Positions 26,440 through 35,847 of a DNA stretch of 64,000 nt are shown here, piece after piece. Within the stretch, counting starts at the first letter, position 1. Each line of letters opens with the position of its first letter. This DNA comes from Streptomyces albipurpureus (lineage in GTDB: Bacteria > Actinomycetota > Actinomycetes > Streptomycetales > Streptomycetaceae), in contig NZ_JAMQAW010000036.1 in assembly GCF_023701525.1 (NCBI RefSeq), positions 225,501-289,500 on the forward strand, read 5' to 3'. The position numbers and the translations under genes were made by a program. Below the pieces are notes generated by a model that made no database searches, had not been told where the DNA came from, and saw nothing but the letters and a program-made list of their open reading frames with translations.

Positions 26440-26456
26440 ATACCCCCTAGGGGTAT
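26440..26456. promoter_or_regulatory. CsoR-type copper operator overlapping a -10 box
   Basis: ATACCCCCTAGGGGTAT: 7 bp arms ATACCCC and GGGGTAT, the GC-tract palindrome recognised by CsoR-family copper sensors. TATAGT at 26454-26459 overlaps its right arm and would be the -10 of the copZ promoter. Confidence 0.85.
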
Positions 26457-26558
26457 AGTATATTGAGTGTCACAGGGTCCCGGCAGCTCCGGGAGCCCTT
26501 GGTACGCCTCTGATGCGCCGCGATGGGCGCATCTCACATGCCCTGCGAGGAGAACGAC

Positions 26559-26879
26559 ATGACCGCGAAGACCGAGATCGAGATCACTGATGAGAACGCT
26601 CCGGCCTCCGGCTGCTGCGGCGGCAGCTCCTGCGGCACGGACTCGACCAGCGGCGCCGAAACCGGCGTGACCACCGTCTACCAGGTCTCCGGAATGACCT
26701 GCGGCCACTGCGAGGGTTCGATTTCGGCCGAGATCTCCGCGATCGTCGGCGTCACCTCGGTCAAGGCCGTTGCCGCGACCGGCCAGGTGACCGTCGTCTC
26801 CGAAGCCGCCCTCGACGAGGAGGCCGTGCGCGCGGCCGTGGACGAGGCCGGCTACGAGCTGGTCGGCAAGGCCGCCTGA
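26559..26879 (+). CDS. copZ: Heavy-metal-associated (copper chaperone) protein
   Basis: 106 aa. The start ATG (TAKTEIEIT) follows AGGAG by six bases. Residues 38-106 form a heavy-metal-associated domain with the Cu(I) site GMTCGHC (45-51) and typical strands (TTVYQVSG, GQVTVVSE, AGYELVGKA). The N-terminal extension carries an additional cysteine cluster (SGCCGGSSCG, about 18-26), which could bind metal too. CopZ passes Cu(I) to a CopA ATPase in the cytoplasm. The promoter carries a CsoR-type operator, so copper induction is expected. The downstream copA is a wreck, leaving this chaperone without its local partner. Confidence 0.92.
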   Translation: MTAKTEIEITDENAPASGCCGGSSCGTDSTSGAETGVTTVYQVSGMTCGHCEGSISAEISAIVGVTSVKAVAATGQVTVVSEAALDEEAVRAAVDEAGYELVGKAA

Positions 26880-27130
26880 GCAGAACCCGGGCGGAGAAAG
26901 CCCGAACGGGAAGGGCACTCGGAGTTCTGACTTCGGGGGACGGAGCGTCGAAGGGCTGCGGCGACGTAGTCCCACGCACCCATCAACCCACCGACGCCCC
27001 CACTCCCAGCCTGCGGTCACATCGAGTGCGTGGAGCGTCGGCGCACATCGCATATCGCCGACACCCCTCATCCACCGATTGCGACCCGTGCCAGTGCGTC
27101 GTCCGGGGCCATGCCAGTGGCCCCCACCCC

Positions 27131-27182
27131 GCCGGGCCGTATCCGATCAGCCCACGCTGACCGGATACGGCCCGGCTTCTTT
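27131..27182 (+). terminator. Long hairpin terminator between copZ and the copA remnant
   Basis: A 21 bp stem with one mismatch (27131-27151 and 27156-27176), 4 nt loop CCAC, followed by TTCTTT. It would end copZ transcription before the pseudogene. Confidence 0.88.
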
Positions 27183-27259
27183 GTCGGCGCGCTTGAGGTT
27201 CCCAACGGTCACCCTGGCACCGCCCCGTCGGACCCCTCGCCGACTTCGGCTGCTCGCTC

Positions 27260-28738
27260 AGGGGGCAGCGCTTCCGCGATGCCGTCATGACCGGAACGCG
27301 CCATGGTGTCGACCGCACGTCCTCGCGCTCCGATGCCTCACCGCCGATCCATCTGGACGCCGCCGCCGAGGTGGTGACGTGCCTCCTCCTCGGCCGCTGA
27401 CCGAAGGCCCGTGCCCAGCGGAAGGCGGGCAAGGCACTGCGTGCCTTGATGGAGCTGGGCACCAGGGACGCCGTCTCCGTACTGCGCGACGGCTCAGAAG
27501 CGCTTATCCCGGTGGGGCAACTATCCACGCGTGACCGCTTTGCCGTGCGCCCGGGCGAGAGGACCACAACGGACGGCACCGTTACTGAGGGTGACCTTCC
27601 CATTGGTATCTCCATGCTCGGTGCCGAGTCCGAGCCCGTGGATATGCCAAGCGACGAGACCGTCACCCGCGGCACGGTCAACGCCTCTGACCGGCTGGCC
27701 GTCCGGGCCGCCCGGTCGCCGCGGAGCGCCAACTCGCCCGGATGGCCGGGCTCGTCGAGGACGCCCAGAGCCGGGAGCACCGAAATCCAGCGACTGGTCG
27801 ACCGCATTTCGGTGATCTCCGTTCCCGTCGTCCGGCACGGGGTGTACGAGACCGATGGCGTCGATGACCAGGAACTACCGCCCGTCGCGGATGCGCTGGA
27901 GCACACACCGGGCACCCCCTGTCGCGCTCCTTCCCCCGGGACCAAGGAGCGCGTTGGCTTCCCGCCGGCTTCCGGGAAAGCGCCGGGGCCCGGGGTACGG
28001 GCAGTGGCCGACCGGCCCTGGGGTACTGATCGGGTGAGCCCGGCTGCTCACAGACGCGGGCATACCGCTGCCGGAGAGCCTCCTGGCGCCTGCAGCCATG
28101 AACGATGAGACGGATGATGAATCTTCCCCATCCAGAGGGCGTATGGCCGTCTACGGGGCTTGGGATGGCAAGCCACTCGGCGTACTGACCGTCGCCGACA
28201 TGGCGAAGGGACCAGCCCCGAGGCCATCGGCCGGCCGCCTACCCTGAGGGCTGACGCCCATTCCCCTGACCCGCGACGGCCGGTCGGTGGCCGAGGCGGT
28301 CGCGGCGGGAGCAGGCATCGGGGAGGTGCGTGCGGCGCTCGGAGCAGTCGATCAGGTCCAGAACGAGGTCGAGGCCGACGACGACTCCAGCGGGAAGGCC
28401 CAGCGTGGCGATGGTGGGTGCCGGCGTCAACGACGCGGCGGCGCTCGCCACCGCGGATCCGGGTCCGGCGATGGGCACGGGCACTGAATGCCGCGATCCA
28501 GGCGAGTGATCTCACTCTCATCCGGGGCGAATCGAGGGTGCCCGCGGACGCCGTCCGTCTCGCACACCGGACGCTAAAAACCATCAAAGGGAGTCTTTTC
28601 TGGGCCTTCGGCTACAACGCCGCCACACCGCCTCTAGCGGCATTCGACCTGATCAACCCCATGATCACCGGGTTCACCGGGGCCGGTTCATCCATCTTCG
28701 CGGGGACGAACAGCCCGCGTCTACGGTCGCTCCCCTGA
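27260..28738 (+). pseudogene. copA: Decayed copper P-type ATPase (copA remnant)
   Basis: Fragments in several frames align in order with a CopA ATPase. RFRDAVMTGTRHG and HLDAAAEVVTCLLLGR are followed by an in-frame TGA at 27398-27400, then KARAQRKAGKALRALMELG. The actuator domain follows, with its TGES motif changed to GAES (SMLGAESEPV). Frame-shifted LARMAGLVEDAQ, back-shifted EIQRLVDRISVISVPVV and an N-domain trace LEH(T) come next, then MAVYGAWDGKPLGVLTVAD, VAMVGAGVNDAAAL (GDG changed to GAG), and the final FWAFGYNAATPPLAAF..NPMI. The metal-binding N terminus, the CPC helix and the DKTGT phosphorylation site are missing. It is clearly non-functional and lies directly after an intact, copper-operator-driven copZ. 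Confidence 0.88.
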
Positions 28739-28836
28739 GCGCGCGTGAGGCACAAGTCCTTCACAAAGAGACCTAGATCACAGATATTGAGGGGTAACCA
28801 TTGAGGCTCCGCATGAGTCTAAATGGGCGGTGCCAG

Positions 28837-28879
28837 GAACGTCTTGGGGGACGTTCACGGGATGTCTTGGGGGACATTC
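28837..28879. repeat. Two tandem palindromes with a shared TTGGGG centre
   Basis: GAACGTC-TTGGGG-GACGTTC (28837-28856) is a perfect 7 bp inverted repeat. GGATGTC-TTGGGG-GACATTC (28860-28879) is the same element with one changed base pair in each arm. Period 23 bp. The arms co-vary (C to T on the left, G to A on the right), keeping the palindrome nearly intact. Confidence 0.8.
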
Positions 28880-28989
28880 CAGGCAAGCGTTGGCCGGGGC
28901 ACGTGCCCGGGGAGCTTTGAGCGGCCCTCCCGTGCGTACGTACCCCGGCAGACCGCGTGTGGAGCTTCTGCTGCAGCAGAGACCGACGA

Positions 28990-29117
28990 CCGGATCCCGT
29001 GGGGGGAATTCGGTTCAGAAGTCTTCTGAGGCAGGAGACACCCGGCCGGATCCCGTGGGGGGAATCCGCTCCGGGGATATGGGAAGCGCCCCGCTCGTCG
29101 ACCCGTGGGGGGATCGG
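28990..29117. repeat. Three spaced copies of a CCCGTGGGGGGAT-type element
   Basis: CCGGATCCCGTGGGGGGAAT at 28990-29009 and 29046-29065, and a shorter CGACCCGTGGGGGGATCGG at 29099-29117. The third copy lies in the loop of the hairpin 29084-29130. Confidence 0.75.
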
Positions 29118-29130
29118 CAGCGGGGCGCTT
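29084..29130. terminator. Hairpin with repeat element in its loop
   Basis: Perfect 12 bp stem AAGCGCCCCGCT/AGCGGGGCGCTT (29084-29095, 29119-29130) around a 23 nt loop. It ends in TTT on the plus strand and starts with AA, so it could work in either direction. Confidence 0.6.
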
Positions 29131-30510
29131 TCGTCATCTGCGGGCCTATCGGGCCTCCAGGTGGCCCCGGGGCCCATCGCTCACTGCGGGGGGCTCATAC
29201 GGCCGCACAGCGCCGAGAGGGAGCTCATCACAGCCGAACCGGGCGGGTTCGGCGGACGACCCATGCCCCGAGCCCGCTGGACGGGCCCAGAACCCGGGGT
29301 CCGCGCCGACCCGCGCAGTGGCTGCGCTGACGACAACCGCGATGGGACCCGGCTCGACGCGGCCTGGGCGCCGGTAACCCGCGCCCACCTCGTGGACCAT
29401 GGCCCACGGCCCCCGCCACACCCAACGAACCACCTCCGCGCGAACCACGGCCAGCGGCCCGCACCCACCCCAGGTGGACGCCGCCAGGAACGTGGACCTC
29501 GCCGGGCCATGGGCTCCCCGCGAGGGCGCCGAATGAGCTCACCCGGACCGGTGGGCGGCCGCGCGGGCGGGCGTCGACGAGCGACGCGGTCGGAGACGGT
29601 CAGCTACAGACAGTGACCACCAGGGCTGTCGCTGCGCGACTCGTGCGTACGGCCGAAACCCGCCTTCGAGCGGCAGGCTGGTCGACCTGTGCCACCCGCC
29701 GCAAAAGACCCCCAGAAGGCCAGCGAAGCCCGCCGAACCACCCCAGAGCAACCGTTGAACCCCACCTCCGCAGCAACCGGCTCCGGATCGCGGGCAGACC
29801 GTGCCAGCCCCCTGTGGTCAGCCCCATACGGGTCCGTCCCGGCAACTGTCACCTGTCCGTCCGGGCCCGGTCCTTCGCCCACGAGTCAGACAACGGGAGC
29901 CTCAGACAACGGGAGCCAGGAGCCGACTCGGGTGGCACCACAGCGGGAATCGTTCGCACGGCAGGGGCGTACGCAGGCCACGACGGCAGGCGTACGCGGG
30001 TCACGTCATCCGGACCTCACGTCGAGATCCCCAAGAGGTGGGCGTCCCCAAGGAGAGCCGCTCCCAAGGCCCAGGAAGGGCGGGCCGAGGGTCTGCCCCC
30101 AGGACAGCGGAAAGCCGCCCCCGGCGAGGTGCTGGCGGCGGTGGGGACGGGCAGGCCCAGGGACGCGCCCTCGACCGCGCGGGGTTGGTGCCTGAGCCCT
30201 GAGGCTCGGCGGCTCGGTCCGGGCTCAGGGGCGCGGCTGCACGGGGGCTGGGGCACCTCGGCACCACGGGACCTCGGGACCGGAGGGCCTTGCGCGGCAA
30301 GCTTGAGGCAGCGCCTGAGGCGGCTGCCACCGTGGCGCCAGCGAGCCCGAGGAGACCGGCACAGGACCGCGGCACGGAGTGTCGTCGCATGCGCGAGAGG
30401 TTGCTGTGCCCCTGTCGCGCTGGAGCGCTGTCGCGACTGCCGCACTGACCCGGGACAGCGCGTCCGCGGAACGGCTCCGAACGCGCTCGCCGCGCGGGCA
30501 TGTCATTCAA

Positions 30511-30553
30511 CCGTACGGCTGCCCGGACGCCCGTCCACTGGGCAGCCGTACGG
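30511..30553 (-). terminator. Hairpin terminator downstream of citrate synthase
   Basis: Perfect 14 bp stem (30511-30524 and 30540-30553) with a 15 nt loop, about 115 bp past the citrate synthase stop on the minus strand; no T-tract. Confidence 0.75.
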
Positions 30554-30666
30554 AACCGGGGACGCAGGGCCGAGCGGGCAGCGACCCCGGTGGTTGAGCC
30601 ACGGAAGCTCGGTTGAGCTCGCTGCCCCAGGGGGCATTCGATGACCCTGCGATGGCCTCAGTGGCC

Positions 30667-31956
30667 TCAGCGGGCCTCGACGGGGATGAAGTCGCGCTCG
30701 ACGACACCCGTGTAGATCTGGCGCGGACGGCCGATGCGGGAACCCGGCTCCTTGATCATCTCGTGCCACTGGGCGATCCAGCCGGGCAGCCGGCCGAGCG
30801 CGAAGAGCACGGTGAACATCTCGGTCGGGAAGCCCATGGCCCGGTAGATCAGACCGGTGTAGAAGTCCACGTTCGGGTAGAGCTTGCGCTCGACGAAGTA
30901 GTCGTCGGAGAGCGCGTGCTCTTCCAGCTTCAGCGCGATGTCGAGCAGTTCGTCGGACTTGCCGAGCGCCGAGAGGACGTCGTGCGCCGCCGCCTTGATG
31001 ATCTGGGCCCGGGGGTCGAAGTTCTTGTACACCCGGTGGCCGAAGCCCATCAGCCGGACGCCGTCCTCCTTGTTCTTCACCTTGCGGATGAAGGAGTCGA
31101 CATCGCCGCCGGCCGCCTGGATGCCTTCCAGCATCTCCAGCACGGACTGGTTGGCGCCGCCGTGCAGCGGGCCCCAGAGCGCCGAGATGCCGGCGGAGAT
31201 CGAGGCGAACATGTTCGCCTGCGAGGAGCCGACCAGGCGGACCGTGGAGGTGGAGCAGTTCTGCTCGTGGTCCGCGTGCAGGATCAGGAGCTTGTCGAGA
31301 GCCGCCACCACGACCGGGTCGAGGTCGTACTCCTGTGCGGGGACCGAGAAGGTCATCCGCAGGAAGTTCTCGACGTACCCGAGGTCGTTGCGCGGGTAGA
31401 CGAACGGGTGACCGATCGACTTCTTGTACGCGTACGCCGCGATCGTGGGCAGCTTGGCGAGCAGCCGGATCGTGGAGAGGTGGCGCTGCTTCTCGTCGAA
31501 CGGATTGTGGCTGTCCTGGTAGAACGTCGACAGCGCACTGACCACCGAGGAGAGCATGGCCATGGGGTGGGCGTCACGAGGGAAGCCGTCGAAGAACCGC
31601 TTGACGTCCTCGTGCAGCAGGGTGTGCTGGGTGATCTCGCCCCGGAACTCGGCGAGCTCGTCAACGGTCGGAAGCTCGCCGTTGATCAGGAGGTACGCCA
31701 CCTCAAGGAAGCTGGAACGCTCAGCCAGCTGCTCGATGGGGTAGCCGCGGTAGCGGAGGATTCCCTGCTCACCGTCGAGGTAGGTGACCGCGGATTTGTA
31801 GGCGGCTGTGTTGCCATAGCCGCTGTCCAGGGTCACCAGACCGGTCTGGGCTCGGAGCTTCCCGATGTCGAAGCCCTTGTCACCGACGGTGCTCTCAGCC
31901 ACCGGGTAGATGTACTCGCTGTCGTCGTACCGCAGTACTACAGAGTTGTCGCTCAC
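30667..31956 (-). CDS. gltA: Citrate synthase
   Basis: 429 aa type II citrate synthase condensing oxaloacetate with acetyl-CoA at entry to the TCA cycle. The start is GTG (VSDNSVVLRYDD) five bases after GAGGG; actinobacterial homologues begin at the same place. Seen: GFDIGKLRAQTGLVTLDSGY, GILRYRGYPIEQL, HADHEQNCSTSTVR, LWGPLHGGANQSVL, MGFGHRVYKNFDPRA and the C-terminal RPRQIYTG. The conserved His residues in LHGG and FGHR, and an aspartate after them, form the active site. It stands next to the recD2 gene as in other streptomycetes. Its promoter must lie in 31957-32185, which contains a 19 bp palindrome. Confidence 0.97.
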   Translation of the reverse strand: MSDNSVVLRYDDSEYIYPVAESTVGDKGFDIGKLRAQTGLVTLDSGYGNTAAYKSAVTYLDGEQGILRYRGYPIEQLAERSSFLEVAYLLINGELPTVDELAEFRGEITQHTLLHEDVKRFFDGFPRDAHPMAMLSSVVSALSTFYQDSHNPFDEKQRHLSTIRLLAKLPTIAAYAYKKSIGHPFVYPRNDLGYVENFLRMTFSVPAQEYDLDPVVVAALDKLLILHADHEQNCSTSTVRLVGSSQANMFASISAGISALWGPLHGGANQSVLEMLEGIQAAGGDVDSFIRKVKNKEDGVRLMGFGHRVYKNFDPRAQIIKAAAHDVLSALGKSDELLDIALKLEEHALSDDYFVERKLYPNVDFYTGLIYRAMGFPTEMFTVLFALGRLPGWIAQWHEMIKEPGSRIGRPRQIYTGVVERDFIPVEAR

Positions 31957-32064
31957 GTCATCCCTCACCGACGTAGTGCCTCTTCTTCGAGGTGCCCTGA
32001 CTGTCTCTACCATCCCCCACTTGGCTCAGCAGAGTGCACTCGGGGTCGACCCGATTGACCCTTT

Positions 32065-32083
32065 GGCGGCACTGAGTGCCGCC
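32065..32083. promoter_or_regulatory. Perfect palindrome between citrate synthase and recD2
   Basis: GGCGGCACTGAGTGCCGCC: 8 bp arms with a 3 bp centre, in the intergenic region about 110 bp upstream of the citrate synthase start and 100 bp downstream of recD2. It could be an operator for the former or a terminator hairpin for the latter. Confidence 0.5.
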
Positions 32084-32185
32084 AACCTGCTCATCCTGCC
32101 CCGTGCGCCCCGAATCCGGAAGTCGGGGTGGCATTTCCCACCCTGGGACCGAACTGCTTCCCCCGGGCGGGCGAGTGTGCACCTC

Positions 32186-34408
32186 TCAAACCCGGGTTAG
32201 TCGGTGGTCCAGGGCGGTGAACCGTCTGCCTGCGGAAACCGTGCGGACCGCTTGCCCGATCGCTTTGCGGGAGCCGACGAGGACCACAAGCTTCTTGGCC
32301 CGGGTGACCGCCGTGTAGAGGAGATTGCGCTGGAGCATCATCCAAGCGCCCGTGGTGACCGGGATCACCACCGCCGGATACTCGCTGCCTTGCGAGCGAT
32401 GGATGGTGACTGCATAGGCATGGGCCAGCTCATCGAGCTCATCGAACTCATACGGAATCTCTTCGTCCTCGTCCGTCAGCACCATGAGCCGCTGATCGTC
32501 CAGGTGAAGCGAGGTGACCACGCCGACCGTGCCGTTGAAGACACCGTTCTTCCCCTTCTCATAATTGTTGCGAATCTGCGTGACCTTGTCGCCGACACGG
32601 AAAATTCTTCCGCCAAAGCGCTTCTCGGCCACATCCGGGCGCGCGGGCGTAATCGCCTGCTGAAGCAGTCCATTGAGCGTGCCAGCGCCCGCAGGACCCC
32701 GGTGCATAGGGGCAAGAACCTGAACATCCCGCCGGGGATCGAGGCCGAATTTGGCTGGAATTCTTCGCGCGGCTACATCGACAGTGAGCCTGCCCGCGTC
32801 TTCCGTCTCCTCTTCGACGAAGTGAAAGAAGTCCGTCAGCCCGGAAGTGATGGGTTGTATACCCGAATTGATGCGATGGGCGTTGGTGACCACACCCGAC
32901 TGCTGGGCCTGCCGGAAGATCTGGGTGAGTCGCACCCTGGGCACCGGCCCCTCCTCTGCGAGGAGGTCTCGCAGCACCTCTCCCGCGCCCACGCTCGGCA
33001 ACTGGTCCACGTCTCCGACCAGCAGGAGATGGGCTCCGGGGGCGACCGCCTTGACCAGCTTGTTGGCGAGCAGCAGATCCAGCATGGAGGCTTCGTCCAC
33101 CACCACCAGGTCCGCGTCCAGGGGTCGGTCCCGGTCATATGCCGCGTCCCCGCCCGGCTTGAGCTCCAGCAGCCGATGCACCGTGGACGCCTCCGCTCCG
33201 GTCAGCTCGGACAGACGCTTGGCCGCCCGGCCCGTCGGGGCCGCCAAGAGCACCTTCGCCTTCTTGGCACGGGCCAGCTCCACCACCGACCGCACGGTGA
33301 ATGACTTTCCGCACCCAGGACCCCCGGTGAGCACCGCGACCCGACTGGTGAGGGTGAGCCGGACAGCCGCCTGCTGCTCCGGGGCCAGCTCGGCGCCCGT
33401 CCGTTCGGCGAGCCAGGCCAGGGCCTTGTCCCAGTCGACATCCTGGAAGGCGGGGAGCCGGTCGTCCGGTGCCCGCAGCAACCGTTTCAGCTGGGCCGCC
33501 AGAGATATCTCCGCCCGATGGAACGGCACCAGATAGACCGCGGTCAGTGGATCACCGCCGTTCGGCGCCGGCACCTGCTCCCTGACCACGCCTTCCTCGT
33601 CCGCCGCCAACTCCGCGAGGCACTCGATAACGAGGCCGGTATCCACCTGGAGCAGCTTCACAGCGTCGGAGATCAACTGGTCTTCGGGCAGAAAGCAGTG
33701 CCCCTGGTCGGTGGATTGGGACAGCGCGTACTGAAGGCCGGCCTTGACCCGCTCGGGGCTGTCATGAGGAATACCCACCGACTGGGCGATTTTGTCCGCG
33801 GTGAGGAACCCGATGCCCCAGACATCGGCCGCAAGCCGGTAGGGCTGGTTCTTCACCACGGAGATCGAGGCGTCCTCGTACTTCTTGTAGATGCGGACGG
33901 CGATGGACGTGGAGACACCGACGCCCTGGAGGAAGACCATCACTTCCTTGATGGCCTTCTGTTCCTCCCAGGCGACACCGATCAGCTTGGTCCGCTTGGG
34001 GCCGAGCCCGGGGACTTCCACGAGGCGCTTGGGCTCCTGCTCGATGACATCGAGGGTGTCGACGCCGAAGTGCTCCACGATCCGCTCGGCGATCTTCGGG
34101 CCGATGCCCTTGATGAGCCCTGAGCCGAGATAGCGGCGGATGCCTTGGATGGTGGCGGGGAGAATCGTGGTGTAGTTCTCCACCGTGAACTGTTTGCCGT
34201 ACTGCTGGTGGGAACCCCAGCGGCCTTCCAGGCGCAGGGATTCGCCCGGTTGAGCACCGAGCAGCGAGCCGACGACCGTGAGGAGATCGCCTGCGCCACG
34301 GCCGGTGTCGACGCGCGCCACCGTGTACCCGTTCTCCTCGTTGGCGTAGGTGATCCGCTCCAGAACACCTTCGACGACCGCCAGCTGAGGCCCTGTCGTA
34401 TTGGACAT
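32186..34408 (-). CDS. recD2: RecD2-type SF1B DNA helicase
   Basis: 740 aa 5'-3' helicase of the RecD2/TraA-like group. An N-terminal OB-like segment is followed by helix-hairpin-helix units (IKGIGPKIAERIVEHFG about residue 99, VPGLGPKRTKLIG about 130). The motor starts near residue 340: Walker A LTGGPGCGKSFT (about 366), VVVDEASMLD (Walker B), GDVDQLPSVGAG, LTQIFRQAQQS, and the C-terminal UvrD_C_2 motif VTIHRSQGSEYPAVV with LLYTAVTRAK. RecD2 acts alone in recombination, replication-fork repair or mismatch processing; no recB or recC is nearby. It is followed after 229 bp by citrate synthase. Confidence 0.95.
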   Translation of the reverse strand: MSNTTGPQLAVVEGVLERITYANEENGYTVARVDTGRGAGDLLTVVGSLLGAQPGESLRLEGRWGSHQQYGKQFTVENYTTILPATIQGIRRYLGSGLIKGIGPKIAERIVEHFGVDTLDVIEQEPKRLVEVPGLGPKRTKLIGVAWEEQKAIKEVMVFLQGVGVSTSIAVRIYKKYEDASISVVKNQPYRLAADVWGIGFLTADKIAQSVGIPHDSPERVKAGLQYALSQSTDQGHCFLPEDQLISDAVKLLQVDTGLVIECLAELAADEEGVVREQVPAPNGGDPLTAVYLVPFHRAEISLAAQLKRLLRAPDDRLPAFQDVDWDKALAWLAERTGAELAPEQQAAVRLTLTSRVAVLTGGPGCGKSFTVRSVVELARAKKAKVLLAAPTGRAAKRLSELTGAEASTVHRLLELKPGGDAAYDRDRPLDADLVVVDEASMLDLLLANKLVKAVAPGAHLLLVGDVDQLPSVGAGEVLRDLLAEEGPVPRVRLTQIFRQAQQSGVVTNAHRINSGIQPITSGLTDFFHFVEEETEDAGRLTVDVAARRIPAKFGLDPRRDVQVLAPMHRGPAGAGTLNGLLQQAITPARPDVAEKRFGGRIFRVGDKVTQIRNNYEKGKNGVFNGTVGVVTSLHLDDQRLMVLTDEDEEIPYEFDELDELAHAYAVTIHRSQGSEYPAVVIPVTTGAWMMLQRNLLYTAVTRAKKLVVLVGSRKAIGQAVRTVSAGRRFTALDHRLTRV

Positions 34409-35001
34409 GCCCCGACGCTACCGCTGAGGTCCGACATCACGCCGCACCTGTGGATAACCGGGAACACCGCGACCGGTCTCAGGCTTCTGCGGCGAAGCCG
34501 CCGGAAGCAGACATCCATGTGCGGGGAAGGAGCGCACCAAAGGCCGACACCTCGCGCGGCCGAAGACCCGAGGAGGTCCGGGAAACCCGAGGAGGTCCGG
34601 GAAAATTGAGGATGTCCCGAAGACCCGAGGAGGTCCCGGAAAATTGAGGAGACCCGGCCGTCAACAGCCGGGCCCCTCCGTTTCCCCTCCGTCCAGGCCC
34701 TCGAATCCCCCCGGATTCCCCCCGAGAGCCTTGATGACAGTTACGACTGCCAGGAGCCGGAAAGGGTTGCATGAGAACGGAACTATTTTCTTTCCGTCCC
34801 TCAACCGACTCCCCTCGCCGCCACCTGGCCACGCAGAATGACCCGGCCGCCGACAACCCGGACGCCGAGCCGACGCGGCTCCGCCTCGGCCGTGCTCGAA
34901 GGGCAGCCTGGTATGCCCGTCTCCCGCAGCCCGGAGATCTACGGCACCGAAACCGGGGCAGCACGCCCCACCGCAGCACTGCGGCCAGCGCGCGGGCGCC
35001 G
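34409..35001. other. Intergenic region upstream of recD2
   Basis: About 590 bp with the recD2 promoter side on the left, the 19 bp tandem repeats at 34566-34660 and a small hairpin (34653-34672). The right half contains no recognisable gene. Confidence 0.55.
34566..34660. repeat. Five tandem 19 bp repeats
   Basis: Units start at 34566, 34585, 34604, 34623 and 34642. Units 1 and 2 are identical (ACCCGAGGAGGTCCGGGAA) and unit 4 differs by one base. Units 3 and 5 are a variant starting AATTGAGGA, so variants alternate at the right end. A CCCGGC/GCCGGG hairpin (34653-34672) grows out of the last unit. Confidence 0.88.
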
Positions 35002-35847
35002 TCAGAGGACATGCGCGACGAATCGGCTGAGGCTCTCGGCCAGGACCTCGGCCCCCTCCCTCGCCCAGAGCTCCTCATTGAAGAGTTCCACCTCCATCGG
35101 ACCCCGGTAACCGGCCTGGTCCACCCGTTCACGCCAGCGCCGCAGCTCGATGGAGCCTTCGCCCAGCTGCCCACGCCCGGTGAGGACCCCCGCCGGCAGC
35201 GGAACGGTCCAGTCGGCCAGTTGGAAGGAGTGAATACGCCCCTGCGCCCCCGCCCTGGCCACCGCGTCAGGGGCCGTCTCGTCCCACCAGATGTGGTACG
35301 TGTCCACCACCACCCCCACCGAGGACGGCGGAAACCGGCCGGCGAGTTCCAGGGCCTGATGCATGGTGGAGATCACGCACCGGTCCGCCGCGTACATCGG
35401 GTGAAGCGGCTCGATCGCCAACCGAACGCCCCGTTCCGCCGCATGGGGGGCGAGTACGGCCAGTGAATCGGCCACCTGTTCCCGTGCGCCGATGAGGTCG
35501 CGGCTGCCCGCCGGTAGACCACCGCTGACCAGGACCAGGGTGTCCGTACCGAGGGCGGCGGCCTCATCGACGGCCCTGCGGTTGTCCTCCAGGGCACGCG
35601 TTCGCCCGGCTTGGTCCCCGGCCGTGAAGAAGCCGCCGCGACAGAGACTGGTGACGGTCAGACCGGCGTCCCGCATCAGGTCGGCCGCTGCCCGCACCCC
35701 GTAGGAGCGCACCGGTTCGCGCCAGAGGCCGACGCCGGTGACACCGAGCCGCCCGCAGACAGCGGCGAGATCGGGCAGCGATAGCTGGCGTACGGTCATC
35801 TGGTTGATGCTGAACCGGTCGAGGCCCGCCCGGTGGTCGCCGTTCAT
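35002..35847 (-). CDS. Xylose-isomerase-like TIM barrel protein
   Basis: 281 aa of the AP-endonuclease-2/sugar phosphate isomerase-epimerase superfamily. Seen: LSLPDLAAVCGRLGVTGVGLWRE, TLVLVSGGLPAGSRDLIGA, the metal-binding Glu in RLAIEPLHPMYAADR (about residue 147), VGVVVDTYHIWWDE (Asp/His) and MEVELFNEELW (final Glu). These give the usual divalent-metal site for isomerase, epimerase, dehydratase or 3-keto-sugar eliminase chemistry. Third gene of the minus-strand operon with the oxidoreductase and DUF993 genes, overlapping the latter by 4 bp. Substrate not determinable. Confidence 0.87.
   Translation of the reverse strand: MNGDHRAGLDRFSINQMTVRQLSLPDLAAVCGRLGVTGVGLWREPVRSYGVRAAADLMRDAGLTVTSLCRGGFFTAGDQAGRTRALEDNRRAVDEAAALGTDTLVLVSGGLPAGSRDLIGAREQVADSLAVLAPHAAERGVRLAIEPLHPMYAADRCVISTMHQALELAGRFPPSSVGVVVDTYHIWWDETAPDAVARAGAQGRIHSFQLADWTVPLPAGVLTGRGQLGEGSIELRRWRERVDQAGYRGPMEVELFNEELWAREGAEVLAESLSRFVAHVL

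Larger units (their letters stand above)
28739..30666. other. 1.9 kb region with no supportable gene
   Basis: Open frames exist on both strands, as always at this GC content. None shows a recognisable family, a good start with a Shine-Dalgarno sequence, or even composition; most are Arg/Pro/Gly-rich shadow-like translations. The left 400 bp hold palindromes and repeats (28837-28879, 28990-29130). The right end holds the citrate synthase terminator. A decayed gene here is possible but I cannot identify one. Confidence 0.55.

Noticed and set aside
26983..27945. 320-codon minus-strand frame over the copA remnant
   Set aside because: Runs through DNA that aligns as a decayed copA on the plus strand; no family match.
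30001..30510. Minus-strand frame with a short hydrophobic stretch that resembles a signal peptide
   Set aside because: The stretch is internal, no ribosome site precedes a suitable start, and the remainder is Pro/Arg noise.
29613..30644. 343-codon plus-strand frame in the gene-free gap
   Set aside because: Arg/Pro/Gly-rich with no hydrophobic core or family, overlapping equally long frames on both strands; not supportable as a gene.
34479..35174. 231-codon minus-strand frame reaching into the recD2 upstream repeats
   Set aside because: Overlaps the start of the TIM-barrel gene region and consists partly of the 19 bp repeats; no domain.
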